Positions 33,743 to 43,855 of a stretch of 64,000 nucleotides of DNA are shown piece by piece. Position 1 is the first letter of the stretch. Each line of letters starts with the position of its first letter. Made by a program: the position numbers and the translations under genes. This DNA comes from Lacinutrix sp. Hel_I_90 (GTDB taxonomy: Bacteria; Bacteroidota; Bacteroidia; Flavobacteriales; Flavobacteriaceae). The stretch is taken from assembly GCF_000934685.1 (NCBI RefSeq), contig NZ_JYNQ01000001.1:1600501-1664500 (forward strand). The letters run 5' to 3'. The notes below the pieces were generated by a model. That model was not told where the DNA came from and did not search any database. It worked only from the letters and a program-made list of their open reading frames with translations.

Positions 33743-33814
33743 AGCGAAAGACGGGATTTGAACCCGCGACCCCCACCTTGGCAAGGTGATGCTCTACCCC
33801 TGAGCTACTTTCGC
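33743..33814 (-). tRNA. tRNA-Gly (anticodon GCC)
   Basis: 72 nt. Acceptor stem GCGAAAG / CTTTCGC, D-arm AGCTCAGGGGTAGAGC, anticodon stem CACCT/AGGTG with loop containing GCC, T-arm GCGGGTTTGAATCCCGT. It is 30 nt upstream of tRNA-Leu on the same strand. Confidence 0.96.
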
Positions 33815-33853
33815 AGTCTTTTAAATGAACTAACAATATTGCTATTGCGGTTG

Positions 33854-33883
33854 CAAATTTAAAACTTTTCTCCTAATACCAAA
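33854..33883 (-). promoter_or_regulatory. Promoter of the tRNA-Gly/tRNA-Leu operon
   Basis: On the minus strand TTTG (plus 33880-33883), 18 nt, then TAAATTTG (plus 33854-33861); 39 nt upstream of tRNA-Gly. Confidence 0.6.
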
Positions 33884-33905
33884 GGGTTTTTTAAAAATAA
33901 TTAAA

Positions 33906-36524
33906 TTAATTTTTTACTGCTTTGGTCTTCACCAACATACGCTTGATTTCATTTAGCTTCATGAGTGCCTCAATAGGGGTTAACGTATCAATATCGGTTA
34001 AAAGGATCTCTTCTTTTATCTGTTCTAACAACGGATCGTCTAAATTAAAGAAACTAAGTTGCATTTCGTCCTTTATAGACTTTACCTTATCTGTGAGCTC
34101 CTCACTGGAATGTGATTGCTCTAATTTTTTTAGAATCTTATTCGCGCGATGCAAAACTTGCTGAGGCATTCCTGCTAATTTTGCCACATGAATACCAAAA
34201 CTGTGTTCACTTCCACCTTCTACTAGTTTTCTAAGGAAAAGTACATTGTCTTTTAATTCTTTAACCGACACATTAAAATTCTTTATCCTTGGAAACGTCT
34301 CGGTCATTTCATTTAATTCATGATAATGGGTGGCAAACAAGGTTTTGGCTTTAGCTGGATGCTCATGGAGGTATTCGCTAATCGCCCAGGCTATTGAAAT
34401 TCCATCATAAGTACTCGTTCCTCTTCCTATTTCATCTAACAGCACTAAACTGCGTTCTGACATGTTGTTTAGAATGGAAGCCGTTTCATTCATTTCTACC
34501 ATAAAGGTCGATTCTCCCATAGAAATATTATCACTAGCCCCTACTCTGGTAAAAATTTTATCTACTAAGCCTATTCTAGCGGTTTTTGCAGGCACAAAAC
34601 TTCCTATTTGTGCTAACAACACAATCAATGCTGTTTGCCTCAAAATAGCAGACTTCCCAGACATGTTAGGCCCCGTAATCATAATAATTTGTTGCTGCTC
34701 TCTATCTAAAAAAAGATCATTAGCAATATACTGCTCGCCAATGGGTAGCTGTTTTTCAATAACAGGATGACGTCCTTCTTTAATTTCTAAATCGTGAGAA
34801 TCATCAATGGTTGGATAACTGTAATCATTTTCATTGGCGAGTTGTGCAAAACCGCAAAGGCAATCTAATTGCCCAATGAGATTAGCATTTTGCTGTACTG
34901 GCTTGATATATTGGTTCATCCAAACCACTAAATCTCCAAACAACTGTTGTTCTATAGCCAAAATGCGTTCTTCTGCGCCTAAAATTTTAGATTCGTACGC
35001 TTTAAGTTCCTCTGTAATATAGCGTTCTGCATTCACCAAGGTTTGCTTACGAACCCATTCTTCTGGCACCTTATCTTTGTGTGTATTTCGAACCTCAATA
35101 TAATAACCAAACACATTATTAGACGCTATTTTTAATGAGGTAATTCCTGTGCGTTCACTTTCACGCTGTAGCATTTTGTCGAGGTAGTTTTTACCAGAAG
35201 TAGACAACCCTCTTAACTCATCTAGCTCGGCAGAAAAACCAACGGCAATGGTATTTCCTTTTAAAACATTTACTGGCGCTTCTTCGTTTAGCGTCGTTTT
35301 TATTTTTCCGCGTAAGACCTCACAACTTTGAAGTGTGTCTCCAATGATTTTAAGCGATTCGTTGTCACAATTCGCAGCTAAAGTCTTTATTGGAACAATG
35401 GATTCTAATGAATTTTTAAGCTGAATAACTTCTCGCGGACAAACCTTTCCTGTCGCTGTTTTAGAAATCAATCGCTCGATATCTCCAATGGACTTAATAT
35501 GATTCTGAATTTTTTCGTGTATGGTTTTCTCCGTTTTTAAAAAAGAAACCACTTCATGACGTTGTTTTATTTTTTCAACATTCTTTAACGGAAGTGCCAA
35601 CCAACGTTTTAATAATCTCCCACCCATTGGTGAGATGGTTTTATCAATAACATTTAATAACGTGACCGCATTATTATTTGTTGAATTATAAAGTTCTAAG
35701 TTTCTAATGGTAAAACGATCCATCCACACGTATTCATCTTCGGCAATTCTTGAAATTGATGTAATGTGCTGCAGTTTATTGTGTTGTGTTTCGGCCAAAT
35801 AATGCAAAATAGAGCCCGAGGCAATAATGCCTTCATTTAAATCTTCGACGCCAAAACCTTTAAGCGATTTTGTGTTGAAATGTTTTAATAAGGTTTCATT
35901 CGCATAATCGGTTTGATAGACCCATTCTTCCAAATTGAAGGTATGAAAGTCCTTACCAAAGCTTTCATTAAATTTTGAGCGTTTCTGTTTTGAAACTAAT
36001 ATTTCACTTGGACTAAAATTTTGAAGTAGTTTGTCTATGTATTCTTGATTTCCTTGAGAGGTTAAAAATTCGCCGGTAGAAATATCGAGAAAAGCGACTC
36101 CTATACTGTTTTTCCCGAAGTACACCGAACATAAGAAATTATTCGTTTTCGATTGAAGCACCTCATCATTTAATGCCACCCCTGGTGTTACTAATTCTGT
36201 TACTCCTCGTTTTACAATGTTTTTTGTTAGTTTTGGATCTTCTAATTGATCACAAATAGCCACGCGCTCTCCTGCTTTTACTAATTTAGGCAAATAGGTG
36301 TTTAATGAATGATGAGGAAAACCTGCTAATTCGATTTCTGATTCACTACCTGCACCTCTTTTGGTTAAAATAATACCTAAAATCCCAGCAGCTTTTACAG
36401 CATCGCTTCCAAAGGTTTCATAAAAATCACCGACACGAAAAAGCAATAAAGCGTCGGGATACTTTGCTTTAATGGCATTGTATTGTTTCATTAAAGGTGT
36501 TACTTTTTTTGTTTTTGCTGCCAA
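33906..36524 (-). CDS. mutS: DNA mismatch repair protein MutS
   Basis: 872-residue mismatch sensor ATPase. The mismatch-binding Phe-x-Glu lies in [10 protein letters not shown] near residue 33, in domain I; the connector, core lever and clamp domains follow. The ATPase has Walker [15 protein letters not shown], the dimerisation/N-2 region [16 protein letters not shown], Walker [17 protein letters not shown] and the FATHYHEL switch. The start is TTG ([15 protein letters not shown]); no better ATG precedes it. It lies downstream of nothing obvious and faces the tRNA operon in the same direction. Confidence 0.97.
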   Translation of the reverse strand: MAAKTKKVTPLMKQYNAIKAKYPDALLLFRVGDFYETFGSDAVKAAGILGIILTKRGAGSESEIELAGFPHHSLNTYLPKLVKAGERVAICDQLEDPKLTKNIVKRGVTELVTPGVALNDEVLQSKTNNFLCSVYFGKNSIGVAFLDISTGEFLTSQGNQEYIDKLLQNFSPSEILVSKQKRSKFNESFGKDFHTFNLEEWVYQTDYANETLLKHFNTKSLKGFGVEDLNEGIIASGSILHYLAETQHNKLQHITSISRIAEDEYVWMDRFTIRNLELYNSTNNNAVTLLNVIDKTISPMGGRLLKRWLALPLKNVEKIKQRHEVVSFLKTEKTIHEKIQNHIKSIGDIERLISKTATGKVCPREVIQLKNSLESIVPIKTLAANCDNESLKIIGDTLQSCEVLRGKIKTTLNEEAPVNVLKGNTIAVGFSAELDELRGLSTSGKNYLDKMLQRESERTGITSLKIASNNVFGYYIEVRNTHKDKVPEEWVRKQTLVNAERYITEELKAYESKILGAEERILAIEQQLFGDLVVWMNQYIKPVQQNANLIGQLDCLCGFAQLANENDYSYPTIDDSHDLEIKEGRHPVIEKQLPIGEQYIANDLFLDREQQQIIMITGPNMSGKSAILRQTALIVLLAQIGSFVPAKTARIGLVDKIFTRVGASDNISMGESTFMVEMNETASILNNMSERSLVLLDEIGRGTSTYDGISIAWAISEYLHEHPAKAKTLFATHYHELNEMTETFPRIKNFNVSVKELKDNVLFLRKLVEGGSEHSFGIHVAKLAGMPQQVLHRANKILKKLEQSHSSEELTDKVKSIKDEMQLSFFNLDDPLLEQIKEEILLTDIDTLTPIEALMKLNEIKRMLVKTKAVKN

Positions 36525-36637
36525 TTAAATTTTGTTTTAAGTAAGTTTGCAATGTAGTTAAATATTGATTTTTTTTGAAGTCAATGGTAACGAAGTTATT
36601 GATAATTATTCACAAGCGATGTGTGTTTCATTTTAAA

Positions 36638-36669
36638 AGATTGCCACGTCGTAAACTCGTCGTAATGAC
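36638..36669 (+). repeat. Dispersed intergenic repeat, copy D (terminal part)
   Basis: AGATTGCCACG...CGTAATGAC corresponds to the hairpin end of copies A and B (AGATTGCCGCG...GCAATGAC in B). It ends 12 nt before the ATG of the TrmH-type gene, the same position relative to a start as A and B. Confidence 0.55.
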
Positions 36670-36681
36670 GCGATTTATTTT

Positions 36682-37212
36682 ATGCGAAAATTAAAAAACA
36701 GCGAATTAGACCGGTTAACCGTTAGTGATTTTAAAGGGGCAAAAAAAACACCAATCGTTATTGTTCTAGATAATATACGCAGTTTAAATAATATTGGTTC
36801 TGTATTTAGAACCAGCGACGCTTTTTTAATTAAAAAAGTCTATTTGTGCGGTATTACCGCTAAACCCCCACATAAAGACATTCACAAAACAGCTTTGGGA
36901 AGTACAGATACCGTCTCATGGGAATATGTTGAAAACACCATCGATTTAATTGCGCAATTAAAAGCGCAGCAAATTATTGTGTGCGCTATTGAACAGGCTG
37001 AAAATGCGACTATGCTCAACGCTTTTTTTCCAGAACCAGATAAAACATACGCTTTAATATTTGGCAACGAAGTAAAAGGTGTTACACAAGATGTTGTGAA
37101 TGCAAGCGATGTTGTTATTGAGATCCCACAATTTGGCACGAAACACTCTTTAAACATCTCGGTGAGTTGTGGCGTTCTCGTTTGGGATTTGTTTTCAAAA
37201 TTAACTAGTTAA
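36682..37212 (+). CDS. TrmH/SpoU-family RNA 2'-O-methyltransferase
   Basis: 176-residue SPOUT methyltransferase. Motif 1 is LDNIRSLNNIGSVFRTSDAF with the catalytic Arg, motif 2 ALIFGNEVKGV, motif 3 IEIPQFGTKHSLNISVSCGV, forming the trefoil-knot SAM site. It lacks the N-terminal RNA-binding domain of RlmB and is short, so it may be a tRNA 2'-O-methyltransferase of the TrmL/TrmH type; the target is not determined. It is preceded by repeat copy D and followed 12 nt later by a lipoprotein gene, probably cotranscribed. Confidence 0.92.
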   Translation: MRKLKNSELDRLTVSDFKGAKKTPIVIVLDNIRSLNNIGSVFRTSDAFLIKKVYLCGITAKPPHKDIHKTALGSTDTVSWEYVENTIDLIAQLKAQQIIVCAIEQAENATMLNAFFPEPDKTYALIFGNEVKGVTQDVVNASDVVIEIPQFGTKHSLNISVSCGVLVWDLFSKLTS

Positions 37213-37224
37213 AACTTAAATTTT

Positions 37225-37818
37225 ATGCGTTTATATCCATTACTATTAATTACGCTTTTGTCTATTACATGTCTTTCATGCGATACGAAAAAGAACTACA
37301 GTCTTAGTGACTCCGAAAAAGCACAGTTGAATAAAACAATTGATTCTATCTACGAGATTAATCGATTGACCAGAAAATCATTCGATAACACAGACAAACT
37401 CTACGGTTTGAACAGAAACACCTTTATGAAGTCTGAAGATTTTAAAAGACAGTATTTAGATTCTATTACTTATGACTTATATCAAAAATCAGTTGATAGT
37501 TTATCAAAAATGATGCTCCGTCATGATAGTTTGAGTACCAGATTAATTATTGATATTACCAGAGAATATGGCTTTCCAAGTCATAGAAGATTAGGATCAA
37601 AAATATCTAAAACCTATTTAATATTTGCCAATGCTCCAAAATCATATTTTGAAGAAATAGAAGCTTTGATACAAGAAGAATATGAGGCTGGCCGAATGAT
37701 AGAATTTAAAAAAGAATATATTTTATGGCATACTGGAGGCAGAAAAACCTTACCACCTATGGCTGGTGCAAGAGGAGAGGCTATATGGCAGAAACCTCTG
37801 GATCGTGCGAACAAATAG
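37225..37818 (+). CDS. Uncharacterised lipoprotein
   Basis: 197 residues. Lipoprotein signal MRLYPLLLITLLSITCLSC with an LSC lipobox at the end, then a helical, charged region with regular Leu/Ile (SEKAQLNKTIDSIYEINRL, DSITYDLYQKSVDSLSKMM). IIDITREYGFPSHRRLG and LIFANAPKSYFEEIEALIQ resemble the DUF6624 pattern, but I am not sure. Function unknown. Its last 38 nt overlap the 3' end of the convergent folK-dNK gene, so both stop codons lie within the other gene. Confidence 0.72.
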   Translation: MRLYPLLLITLLSITCLSCDTKKNYSLSDSEKAQLNKTIDSIYEINRLTRKSFDNTDKLYGLNRNTFMKSEDFKRQYLDSITYDLYQKSVDSLSKMMLRHDSLSTRLIIDITREYGFPSHRRLGSKISKTYLIFANAPKSYFEEIEALIQEEYEAGRMIEFKKEYILWHTGGRKTLPPMAGARGEAIWQKPLDRANK

Positions 37819-38956
37819 CATCCAAGATAAATAAATAATCTTCCCGGCTTTTCATAAAATCACGATTAGAAATATCAATGACCTTAATATTCAATTCGGT
37901 TTGATTCTTTAAGAACTTCAAATACCCCGAGTTGATTTTTTCTAAATAGTCATTGTCAATATTTTGCTCGTATTTTCTACCGCGTTTTCTAATGTTTTCC
38001 TGAAGTGTTTCGGTATTTTGATAGAGGTAAATATATAAATCTGGTTTGGCGATGTCTTTATACATTAAATAGAATAGTTTTCTATACAACCTAAATTCAT
38101 CTTCATGCAGCGTGATTTTTGAAAAAATCAGTGATTTAAAGATATCATAATCGCTAACTATAAAATCTTTAAAGAGATCTAACTGCGATAAATCGTCACT
38201 AATTTGCTGATATCGATCTGCTAAAAAAGACATCTCTAAAGTAAAGGCATAACGCTGTGCATCTTCGTAAAATTTTGGCAGAAAGGGATTGTCTGCAAAG
38301 CGTTCTAAAATAAGTTTCGCATTATAGTCTGTGGCAATTTTATTTGCTAAGCTTGTTTTTCCCGCACCTATATTACCCTCAATAGCGATGTAGTTGTATT
38401 TTGAAAAGTCATGCTGTTTACTTGGATTTTTTAACCAGATATTTATAGGCTCTAAACTGCTATTATCTTCACAAACATCCAATAATTCAGTAATGGTTTT
38501 ATCAAATTTTGGATGCCTTAGTTTTGGTGCTATCGTATGCAAGGGTTCTAAAACAAACCTGCGTTTGTGCAATTCGGGATGTGGTACTTGTAAGGCCTTA
38601 GTAGTAATGACCGCATCACCATCTTTAGACGTTACTAATAAAATATCTAAATCCAGCGTTCGGGATTGGTAGCCTTCTTTCTTAGTTCTTACGCGGCCCA
38701 GACTAGTTTCAATAGCTAATAATTCTTTTAAAACTTTAAAAGGTTTTAAATCACTTTCCAATAGCAAACAGGCGTTGTAAAAGTCCGCAGCTTTATCGCC
38801 CTCATTAAAGCCAAAAGGCGGCGTTTTATAGACCCTTGAAATTAACCTCACACAACCAATACGCCTATAAATAGCATCAATAGCAGCCTGTAAATTATTT
38901 AATTTATCGCCTGTATTACTTCCGAGTGCTACGTAAAAATGTTGTGCTTGTGACAT
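37781..38956 (-). CDS. folK: FolK-deoxynucleoside kinase fusion
   Basis: Two enzymes in one chain. Residues ~1-155: 6-hydroxymethyl-7,8-dihydropterin pyrophosphokinase (HYVALGSNTGDKLNNL, PPFGFNEGDKAADFYNACL, RTLDLDILL), the folate-pathway step before dihydropteroate synthase. Residues ~185-391: deoxynucleoside kinase with P-loop EGNIGAGKTSLA, ERFADNPFLPKFYED and RKRGRKYEQ. This fusion is known from Bacteroidota. The open frame begins at 39007, but the hydrophobic extra 17 residues are unlike FolK; the Met at 38956 (MSQAQHFYVALGSNTG) fits. Its 3' end overlaps the convergent lipoprotein gene by 38 nt. Confidence 0.93.
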   Translation of the reverse strand: MSQAQHFYVALGSNTGDKLNNLQAAIDAIYRRIGCVRLISRVYKTPPFGFNEGDKAADFYNACLLLESDLKPFKVLKELLAIETSLGRVRTKKEGYQSRTLDLDILLVTSKDGDAVITTKALQVPHPELHKRRFVLEPLHTIAPKLRHPKFDKTITELLDVCEDNSSLEPINIWLKNPSKQHDFSKYNYIAIEGNIGAGKTSLANKIATDYNAKLILERFADNPFLPKFYEDAQRYAFTLEMSFLADRYQQISDDLSQLDLFKDFIVSDYDIFKSLIFSKITLHEDEFRLYRKLFYLMYKDIAKPDLYIYLYQNTETLQENIRKRGRKYEQNIDNDYLEKINSGYLKFLKNQTELNIKVIDISNRDFMKSREDYLFILDAICSHDPEVSAI

Positions 38957-39104
38957 AAGAGAAAGCAAAATAACTAAAAGTAAATGGTTTCTTTTATCTT
39001 TACTCAAACTATTTATTAACGATTTTTATTCCCTGATAAGAGCGCCGTAGTTTAAAAACACTAACTGCACTTAATACACAAAAGAAAATCAAAACAAAGG
39101 CAAT

Positions 39105-39809
39105 ATGACCCTAAAAAACAAACTACTTGCACAACGTATTTACCTTTTTTTAGGGGCTTTATTCATTACCTCTCTGGTTGTTTCTAATCTAATTTTTCAG
39201 AAGTTCTTCTATTGGTATCCTATAAAATTCGAGGTTTTCGGAAGTCGGTTGTTTGAAATTTCGGTTGGCATTTTACCCTATCCGATTACCTTTTTAATTA
39301 CCGATTTAATTAGTGAGATTTATGGCAAAAAGAGAGCTAACGATATTGTTATTGCTGGTATTTTCGCCTCCTTGTTTTCATTACTCATTATTTTGGTAGC
39401 CAATAGTGCTCCTGCAACGTCATGGTCCTATGTTAAAGACGAGATGTTTACTACCGTATTTGGTAATTCTGCACTCGCAGTATTTGCTAGTATGCTAGCT
39501 TATTTACTTGCTCAGTTTGTAGATATTCAAATTTATCATTTCTGGAAACGCATCACCAAAGGAAAAAAACTTTGGTTGCGAAATAACTTTTCCACCTGGC
39601 TTTCACAATTGATAGACACTCTTACTATTCTTTTATTGCTATGTTCATTTGGTATTATTCCTTGGAAACATTTTTACGGATTATTGGTCAGTGGCTTTCT
39701 GTTTAAAGTCATTATTGCCGCCTTAGACACTCCTTTCTTATACTTAGGTGTTTACTTATTTAGAAAGCATTTTAACCTTAAGATTAACGAAGAACTAGAT
39801 TTATTGTAA
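39105..39809 (+). CDS. Queuosine precursor transporter (YhhQ/DUF165)
   Basis: 234 residues with about six membrane helices. The family pattern is clear: VSNLIFQKFF, ILPYPITFLITDLISEIYGKKRA, TVFGNSALAVFASMLAYLLAQFVDIQIYHFWK and LWLRNNFSTWLSQLIDTL. Members import queuosine precursors such as preQ0/preQ1 for wobble-base modification of tRNA. Start MTLKNKLLAQRIYLF is reasonable; it is divergent from folK-dNK. Confidence 0.9.
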   Translation: MTLKNKLLAQRIYLFLGALFITSLVVSNLIFQKFFYWYPIKFEVFGSRLFEISVGILPYPITFLITDLISEIYGKKRANDIVIAGIFASLFSLLIILVANSAPATSWSYVKDEMFTTVFGNSALAVFASMLAYLLAQFVDIQIYHFWKRITKGKKLWLRNNFSTWLSQLIDTLTILLLLCSFGIIPWKHFYGLLVSGFLFKVIIAALDTPFLYLGVYLFRKHFNLKINEELDLL

Positions 39810-39970
39810 ATTTATCATAAAACATAGTTTGCTTTGAACTTTTTTTAACAATTTTGTGTATCTTAAATTACGATTATTTTTAACTAAAATTCTCATTATC
39901 AATAACCAAATTGTAGTGCGATAACATTAAGATTTCTGCCTTTGTAGAAATAAAAATAAAATACCATTCA

Positions 39971-42658
39971 ATGAAGAAAATCCTAAAAATAACAGGAATC
40001 ACATTACTAATCATCATACTGCTCTTAATAGCCGCCCCTTTTGTTTTTCAGTCACAAATAAAAGATATGGTTCGCAATTTCATTAATCAAAATCTAAATG
40101 CAAAAGTTGAATTTGCAGATGTTAGTTTGAGTTTCATTAGTAGTTTTCCTCAAGCCAATGTCACTGTAGATGAACTAAAAATCACCAATTTTGAGCCGTT
40201 CAAAGACGAAACACTGGCAAGTGTTAAATCTTTTTCTTTTGATATGTCGGTAAAAGAATTATTCAAAAGTGCAAGTGAAGGCCCTGTAATAATTAATAGT
40301 ATTGCTATTAACGAGGCTTTAGTTACTCTAAAAATAAATAAATTTGGAGACACGAATTGGGATATTGTTAAAGAAACAGAAAATACAAAAGACACCACTA
40401 CAACCTCTGAGGCATTCACCCTTGACATTAAAGATTATGCCATAAATAATAGCGCTTTAACCTATTTAGATGAAGAAAATAATACTAAAGTTTATGTTAC
40501 TGAATTAAATCATACTGGAAAAGGCACATTTTCTGAAACCGTTTCAGAATTAGACACTAAAAGCAAAGCAAATGTGACGTTAAGTATTGAAGACACTGAA
40601 TATTTGAGCAACAACAAAATTAAATTGGATGCTTTAATTGATTTGGATTTAGAACAAAACAAATATACATTTAAGGAAAACAAGGGTTTTGTAAATAACC
40701 TACCTCTAGAATTTAATGGCTATGTACAAAATGTAGAAAATGGTCAAAACATAGCTATCTCCTTTGAGAATCTTGGTTCAGATTTTAAAGATTTCCTAGC
40801 GGTTATACCCGAGATCTATTCTAAAAATATTAGCAACGTTCAAACTTCAGGCACCTTTAAAGTCAATGGTATTATTAAAGGGTTGGTTTCTGATGAAACC
40901 ATTCCTACCTTAGACATCAACGTGGTTTCCAATAATGCGTCGTTTAAATATCCCGATTTACCAAAAAGTGTTCAAAACATAAGCATTAATGCAACGGTTA
41001 AAAATACTACTGGAAAAACAGAAGACACTTTTTTAGACATTAAAACTTTAAACTTTAGAATTGATGAAGATGTATTTAAATCTTCGGCAACCATAAAAAA
41101 CATCACTGGCAATCCTGCTGTAAACGCCACTGTTGATGGTGTTTTAAATTTAGCAAACCTCTCCAAAGCGTATCCTATAGATCTGGACAATCCTTTAAAC
41201 GGTATTTTAAAAGCTAAAATCGATACAAACTTCGACATGAATGCTATCGAGACCAATGCCTACGAACGCATAAAAAGCAATGGAAATATTAGCCTAACTG
41301 GTTTTGAATATACTTCAGCAGACCTTATTAACCCTATAAAAATATCTCAAGCCAATGTTAGTTTTGATCCAATGACCGTAAAACTAGAGCATTTTAAAGC
41401 GACTACTGGAAAAACAGATTTAGATGCAACAGGAACTATTAATAACTTGCTGGGCTTTTTATTAAGCGATAAAAAGCTAAAAGGCAATTTTAATATTAAT
41501 TCTAACACGTTTATGGTTAGTGATTTTATGACTGAAGGTGTGGCTGAGAAATCAACGAACCAAAGTACAGAACCAAAGGACAAACTTAAAATTCCTGCCT
41601 TTTTAGATTGTACCATAACTGCAGACGCCAAGACTGTTATATATGATAATTTAATCCTTAAAGATGTTAAGGGAACTTTAGTCATTCAAGATGAAAAAGC
41701 GGACTTCAAGAAAATCACAACAAATATTTTTGATGGCAACTTATCACTTAGTGGTATTGTAGATACAAAAACAGAAGTCCCTACTTTTAATATGGATTTA
41801 GGTATTGAGAATTTTGATATTTCACAGTCTTTTAGCAATCTGGACATGTTAAAAGCCTTAGCCCCAATAGCACAAGCACTACAAGGGAAATTAAATAGCG
41901 CCATTAGTGTTAATGGCAACCTTGGCGATGATTTCACACCCGTGTTAAAGAGTATTGCTGGAGGTGCTTTAGCAGAATTATTAACAACACGTATTGAACC
42001 AAAAAATGCTGAATTATTTGAGGCGCTATCGAGCAAATTAAATTTTATAGATTTCGATAAATTAGATTTAAAAGACCTTAAAACCGCTTTAAAATTTGAC
42101 AATGGCAAAGTAAGTATTTCACCTTTTAATATAAATTATAAAGACATTGGCATCACCGTAGGTGGTTCTCATGGCTTTGATAAAACAATGGATTATAATC
42201 TGGTTTTTAATGTTCCTGCTAAATATTTAGGAAGTGACGTTAACCGACTAATTGGAAAAATAAATGATCCAGAGGTTAATAACATCTCTATTCCAATTAC
42301 CGCAAATTTAACAGGCAGTTTTGATAACCCAAAGGTCTCTACAGATCTAACAAGTGGTGTTAAACAATTAACAGCGCAACTTATAGAAATTGAAAAGCAA
42401 AAACTACTTAATACAGGTAAGGATAAAATAAAAGACCTCTTAGGCGGAATTACTGGCAACCAAACACCTAAAGACTCTACAAAGACTCAAACCAACGCGC
42501 CTGTGAAAGACATTATTAAAGATGTTATTATGGGTAGTGGTAATACGTCACCAAACAATTCGTCAACAAAAGATTCTACAAATTCAACAGGAGATCCGGT
42601 GAAAGAGATCCTAGGTCTTTTTGGAAAGAGAAAGAAGAAAAAGGATACTGTAAATTAA
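39971..42658 (+). CDS. AsmA-like large envelope protein
   Basis: 895 residues. One N-terminal membrane helix (KITGITLLIIILLLIAAPFVF) anchors a long, repetitive beta-rich periplasmic body. AsmA/Mdm31-type traits are visible: NLNAKVEFADVSLSF near the start, repeated short strands of the bridge-like beta-taco, and a late segment LPAKYL-like (VPAKYLGSDVNRLIGK). The C-terminal ~100 residues are Lys/Thr/Ser/Asp-rich and end in a KRKKKKD cluster. AsmA-family proteins help move phospholipid between membranes; the assignment of this member to that role is inference. A TGCCTTTG box 27 nt before the ATG, with TTG 23 nt further up, may be its promoter. Confidence 0.87.
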   Translation: MKKILKITGITLLIIILLLIAAPFVFQSQIKDMVRNFINQNLNAKVEFADVSLSFISSFPQANVTVDELKITNFEPFKDETLASVKSFSFDMSVKELFKSASEGPVIINSIAINEALVTLKINKFGDTNWDIVKETENTKDTTTTSEAFTLDIKDYAINNSALTYLDEENNTKVYVTELNHTGKGTFSETVSELDTKSKANVTLSIEDTEYLSNNKIKLDALIDLDLEQNKYTFKENKGFVNNLPLEFNGYVQNVENGQNIAISFENLGSDFKDFLAVIPEIYSKNISNVQTSGTFKVNGIIKGLVSDETIPTLDINVVSNNASFKYPDLPKSVQNISINATVKNTTGKTEDTFLDIKTLNFRIDEDVFKSSATIKNITGNPAVNATVDGVLNLANLSKAYPIDLDNPLNGILKAKIDTNFDMNAIETNAYERIKSNGNISLTGFEYTSADLINPIKISQANVSFDPMTVKLEHFKATTGKTDLDATGTINNLLGFLLSDKKLKGNFNINSNTFMVSDFMTEGVAEKSTNQSTEPKDKLKIPAFLDCTITADAKTVIYDNLILKDVKGTLVIQDEKADFKKITTNIFDGNLSLSGIVDTKTEVPTFNMDLGIENFDISQSFSNLDMLKALAPIAQALQGKLNSAISVNGNLGDDFTPVLKSIAGGALAELLTTRIEPKNAELFEALSSKLNFIDFDKLDLKDLKTALKFDNGKVSISPFNINYKDIGITVGGSHGFDKTMDYNLVFNVPAKYLGSDVNRLIGKINDPEVNNISIPITANLTGSFDNPKVSTDLTSGVKQLTAQLIEIEKQKLLNTGKDKIKDLLGGITGNQTPKDSTKTQTNAPVKDIIKDVIMGSGNTSPNNSSTKDSTNSTGDPVKEILGLFGKRKKKKDTVN

Positions 42659-42693
42659 ATTGAAATAAAAAAATTAAAAAAAGTATTTTGCTA

Positions 42694-42724
42694 TTGTAGA
42701 AATTAAAAGTAAAACGTACATTTG
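42694..42724 (+). promoter_or_regulatory. Promoter of rpsU
   Basis: TTG (42694-42696), 20 nt, TACATTTG (42717-42724): a canonical Bacteroidota promoter 35 nt before the ATG. Confidence 0.75.
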
Positions 42725-42759
42725 CAACCTGAATTTTAAGACACACATAATATATAGAT

Positions 42760-42954
42760 ATGTTAAGAATAGAAATTAAAGACGGAGAGAATATAGAAAG
42801 AGCATTAAAACGTTACAAAAGAAAACACCGTAACATTAAAGTAATGCAAAACTTAAGAGAAAATCAATTCTTTACTAAGCCTTCTGTAACTCGCAGACGT
42901 CAAATTCAAAAAGCGTCTTACATCCAAGGATTAAGAGACGCAGAAAACGTATAA
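42760..42954 (+). CDS. rpsU: 30S ribosomal protein S21
   Basis: 64 residues, the usual length of bS21 in Bacteroidota. MLRIEIKDGENIERALKRYK and the Arg/Lys-rich RRRQIQKASYIQGLRD match the family. bS21 sits near the 3' end of 16S rRNA on the 30S platform; in Bacteroidota the platform proteins bS21, bS18 and bS6 occlude the anti-Shine-Dalgarno, which agrees with the lack of Shine-Dalgarno sequences throughout this window. Strong promoter and terminator flank it, so it is monocistronic. Confidence 0.97.
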   Translation: MLRIEIKDGENIERALKRYKRKHRNIKVMQNLRENQFFTKPSVTRRRQIQKASYIQGLRDAENV

Positions 42955-42982
42955 TAATTACGTTTTAGCTTTATAATATAGT

Positions 42983-43015
42983 AAACCTCGCATTTTTAAA
43001 ATGCGGGGTTTTTTT
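42983..43015 (+). terminator. Rho-independent terminator of rpsU
   Basis: AAACCTCGCATTTT / AAAATGCGGGGTTT stem with seven T following. Confidence 0.92.
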
Positions 43016-43018
43016 GGT

Positions 43019-43813
43019 TTACATTATCTCAACAGAAACCACACTTCCTTCATTACCTCGAATATTACAAACGGTATTGTCTTCAAAAATAAGATACTGC
43101 CCTTTTATTCCTTTTAAAACCCCCTGGTAAGTGCCTGCTTTTTCAAAATTTAAGCTTTTAGGTTTTTCAGGATATTGCAAGACTGGAAATTCTATAGTCG
43201 TTTCCGTATTATTTTCAATAAAATATTCCTGTGCTTCTATTGGAATGTACTGCTTGAGGGTATTCCTCCATATCACTAAATTTTCATCTTCCACATCGTT
43301 TTTAAGCATTTTTCGCCAATTCGTTTTATCTGCAACGTGGTCTTTCAAAGCAACTTCAGTAATTCCCGCCAAATACCTGTTGGGCACTTCAACAATCTCG
43401 ATAGCTTCGTGAGCACCTTGATCTATCCAACGTGTAGGTACTTGTGTTTTTCTTGTCACACCAACTTTTACATTACTTGAATTTGCTAAGTACACAATAT
43501 GAGGTTGTAGTTGCACTTTTTTCTCATATTCTAAATCACGATCTTCTTTATCTAAATGAGCCACACTTAATTCTGGTCTCATTATCCAATCTGCAGCCTG
43601 AGGAATATCAAAAAAACAGCTTTTACAAAAGCCTTGTCTGTAAATAGGCTTGTCTAATTTACAGTTTAAACATTGATGCTTAACAAATTGAAACTTGAGT
43701 GTTTTATTTAATAACTGATTCATATGAATAAAATCATTTTCAAAAACTAGATAGTACTGTATAGGCTGAGAAAATTCAGTAGTCATTTTTGTCAAAACGC
43801 CTTGGTAAGTCAT
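43019..43813 (-). CDS. DUF2797 domain-containing protein
   Basis: 264 residues. A zinc-binding quartet appears in CLNCKLDKPIYRQGFCKSCFF. A central segment (HIVYLANSSNVKVGVTRKTQ, RWIDQGAHEAIEI) resembles a GIY-YIG/T5orf172-like fold. The C-terminal part (GTYQGVLKGIKGQYLIFEDN) echoes the N-terminal TYQGVLTKM, suggesting paired beta-modules. No activity is established for DUF2797. It lies between the rpsU terminator and a divergent GH3 gene, 42 nt apart. Confidence 0.88.
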   Translation of the reverse strand: MTYQGVLTKMTTEFSQPIQYYLVFENDFIHMNQLLNKTLKFQFVKHQCLNCKLDKPIYRQGFCKSCFFDIPQAADWIMRPELSVAHLDKEDRDLEYEKKVQLQPHIVYLANSSNVKVGVTRKTQVPTRWIDQGAHEAIEIVEVPNRYLAGITEVALKDHVADKTNWRKMLKNDVEDENLVIWRNTLKQYIPIEAQEYFIENNTETTIEFPVLQYPEKPKSLNFEKAGTYQGVLKGIKGQYLIFEDNTVCNIRGNEGSVVSVEIM

Positions 43814-43855
43814 AAAAAAAAGTGTTATTTTTAAACTCTAAATATACACCAAAAA

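Noticed and set aside
33549-33836. 95-residue open frame on the minus strand
   Set aside because: It runs through both tRNA genes and their terminator; the frame is a by-product of the tRNA sequences.
41686-42108. 140-residue minus-strand open frame inside the AsmA-like gene
   Set aside because: Antisense shadow of a low-complexity coding region; the plus-strand frame spans 895 codons.
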